Under the pieces are notes generated by a model. The model did not search any database. It worked only from the letters and a program-made list of their open reading frames with translations, and was not told where the DNA came from. Below are positions 41,020 to 41,800 of a stretch of DNA of 41,800 nucleotides, piece by piece. Origin of the DNA: Pseudomonadota bacterium (GTDB lineage: Bacteria > Pseudomonadota > Gammaproteobacteria > Burkholderiales > Gallionellaceae); NCBI GenBank assembly GCA_021822115.1, contig JAJZSA010000016.1, positions 1 through 41,800 of the forward strand. The letters run 5' to 3'. Made by a program: the position numbers and the translations under genes. Each line of letters begins with the position of its first letter. Within the stretch, counting starts at the first letter, position 1.

Positions 41020-41793
41020 ATGTCTTCATCAACACCCTCGCCAACGCGGGACATACATGACGCGCCTGCCCCGTGTCCTCGAGCCATGAACGGCCAGCCC
41101 CCTTCCCCTGCCACGCATCAGCCGACAGACAAGCTGTGGTATGCGAACGCCATGGAGCAACTGGTCGAGGTCGTACAGTTGTTGTCCTTGGCGCGTGACC
41201 TGCCCAGCGTGATGGAAATCGTGCGCCATGCGGCCCGTCGGCTGACCGGTGCTGACGGCGCGACATTCGTGTTGCGCGATGACGACAAGTGCTTCTATGC
41301 GGAAGAGGATGCGATCAGCCCGCTCTGGAAAGGGCAGCGCTTCCCGATGAGCGCATGCATCAGTGGCTGGGCCATGCTGAACAAACAGGCCGCGGTCATC
41401 GAAGACATCTACGCCGACCCGCGTATTCCGGCCGACGCCTACCGCCCTACCTTCGTGCACAGCCTTGTGATGGTGCCGATACGTACCATCGACCCAGTCG
41501 GCGCGATCGGCAACTACTGGGCCACCCAGCATCTTCCGTCGCCGGACCATGTCAAGGTCTTGCAGGCACTTGCGGATACAACGGCCGTGGCCTTGGAGAA
41601 TGTACGTGTTTACGAGAATCTCGAACATTCCGTGCGACAGCGCACTTCGGAACTGCAATCCATTCTCGACAATGTCCAGGTCGGGGAGCCAGTTACTAAA
41701 AAAGAGCCCGCACAACAGCGGGCTTTTTTATCGCCTGAACACCCTCAACCCCCAATAAGCACGGGACGTTCATTCGTCCACCATCTTCCATAG
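41020..41793 (+). pseudogene. GAF-domain signalling protein, apparently truncated at its C-terminus
   Basis: The readable frame is 257 codons. Residues about 45-205 form a GAF domain (LVEVVQLLSLARDLPSVMEIV ... GADGATFVLRDDDKCFYAEEDAISPLWKGQRFPMSACISGWAM ... SLVMVPIRTIDPVGAIGNYWA). A short coiled coil (ENVRVYENLEHSVRQRTSELQ) follows, then SILDNVQVG, which is how a PAS domain typically begins. Right after this, near 41685, the sequence turns into low-complexity codons across a rho-independent terminator (41705-41729) and stops at 41793. So the frame is probably the stump of a larger GAF-PAS kinase or cyclase joined to unrelated DNA. The start is uncertain: ATG 41020 or 41086, neither with a good ribosome-binding site. 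The GAF part may still be expressed. Confidence 0.62.
41705..41729. terminator. Bidirectional rho-independent terminator
   Basis: The stem AGCCCGC (41705-41711) / GCGGGCT (41718-41724) has a 6-base loop and is followed by a T run to 41729. On the reverse strand the run of As at 41698-41703 supplies a T tract as well. It lies inside the 3' end of the truncated GAF frame, so it can end transcription from the left. It could equally serve a gene entering from the right edge: a reverse-strand frame ending at 41745-41747 reads WWTNERPVLIGG at its end. Confidence 0.8.
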
Positions 41794-41800
41794 AAGCATC

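Noticed and set aside
41660..41710. Possible tRNA 3' end or attachment site at the right-edge junction (GGGGAGCCA-like text)
   Set aside because: No T-arm, anticodon arm or direct repeat can be drawn in the visible sequence.

Overview
The window comes from a Gram-negative, GC-rich proteobacterium. A betaproteobacterium of the Nitrosomonadales/Gallionellaceae type fits best, judging from mdh lying divergent to sdhC, the FadE/FadL/FadB-type fatty-acid cluster, the Cus-type metal efflux operon and overall protein flavour. This is an inference from gene content, not from a marker gene. There are no rRNA or tRNA genes, CRISPR arrays or complete insertion sequences.

Layout. (1) 1-4536: the start of sdhC runs off the left edge. 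Divergent to it are a small winged-helix protein and an overlapping RRM-like small protein, then malate dehydrogenase and the three-gene AmmeMemoRadiSam cassette (amrB, amrA, amrS), a conserved set of unsettled function. (2) 4545-9599, reverse strand: an HD-GYP phosphodiesterase with its upstream stand-alone CZB (zinc-sensing) protein, an ATP-grasp-like protein coupled to a secreted chalcone-isomerase-like protein, and an MFS transporter. (3) 9612-23369, reverse strand: fatty-acid oxidation. The order of transcription is fadE, an HSDL2-like SDR, fadD, an acyl-CoA thioesterase, fadL and a fadB-type fusion enzyme. fadA lies further on, separated by a low-GC zinc-ribbon/deoxyribosyltransferase-like gene, the chaperedoxin cnoX and a secreted delta-class carbonic anhydrase. 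(4) 23528-30311, forward strand: a CzcI/CopL-like leader protein and a tightly overlapping cusC-cusB-cusA-cusF copper/silver efflux operon. (5) 30354-37934: an intergenic palindromic repeat, a low-GC CPA2 antiporter, a small membrane protein, a TPR-SLOG-nucleotide cyclase fusion, an M23 peptidase, radA and an FAD-dependent dehydrogenase. (6) 38204-41800: a PAS/HisKA_2 sensor kinase with an ANTAR response regulator, and a divergent GAF protein that is cut off at the start of a PAS domain next to a terminator.

How the parts work together. The fad genes give a complete path: uptake across the outer membrane (FadL), CoA activation (FadD), dehydrogenation (FadE), hydration and oxidation (FadB type), and thiolysis (FadA). 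The thioesterase and SDR act on the same acyl pool. The cus genes form an RND tripartite pump with two CusF-type metallochaperone modules, one fused to CusB and one free.

Most notable for follow-up: (a) GC-rich palindromic repeats of one family sit in frame inside two unrelated proteins (the fadB fusion and cusA); (b) the zinc-ribbon/NDT-like gene is a compositional island wedged against fadB and looks like a defence or nucleotide-hydrolysing effector; (c) the TPR-SLOG-cyclase fusion has substitutions at catalytic positions; (d) a winged-helix/RRM-like pair sits in a TCA-cycle locus; (e) a recombination junction appears at the right edge.
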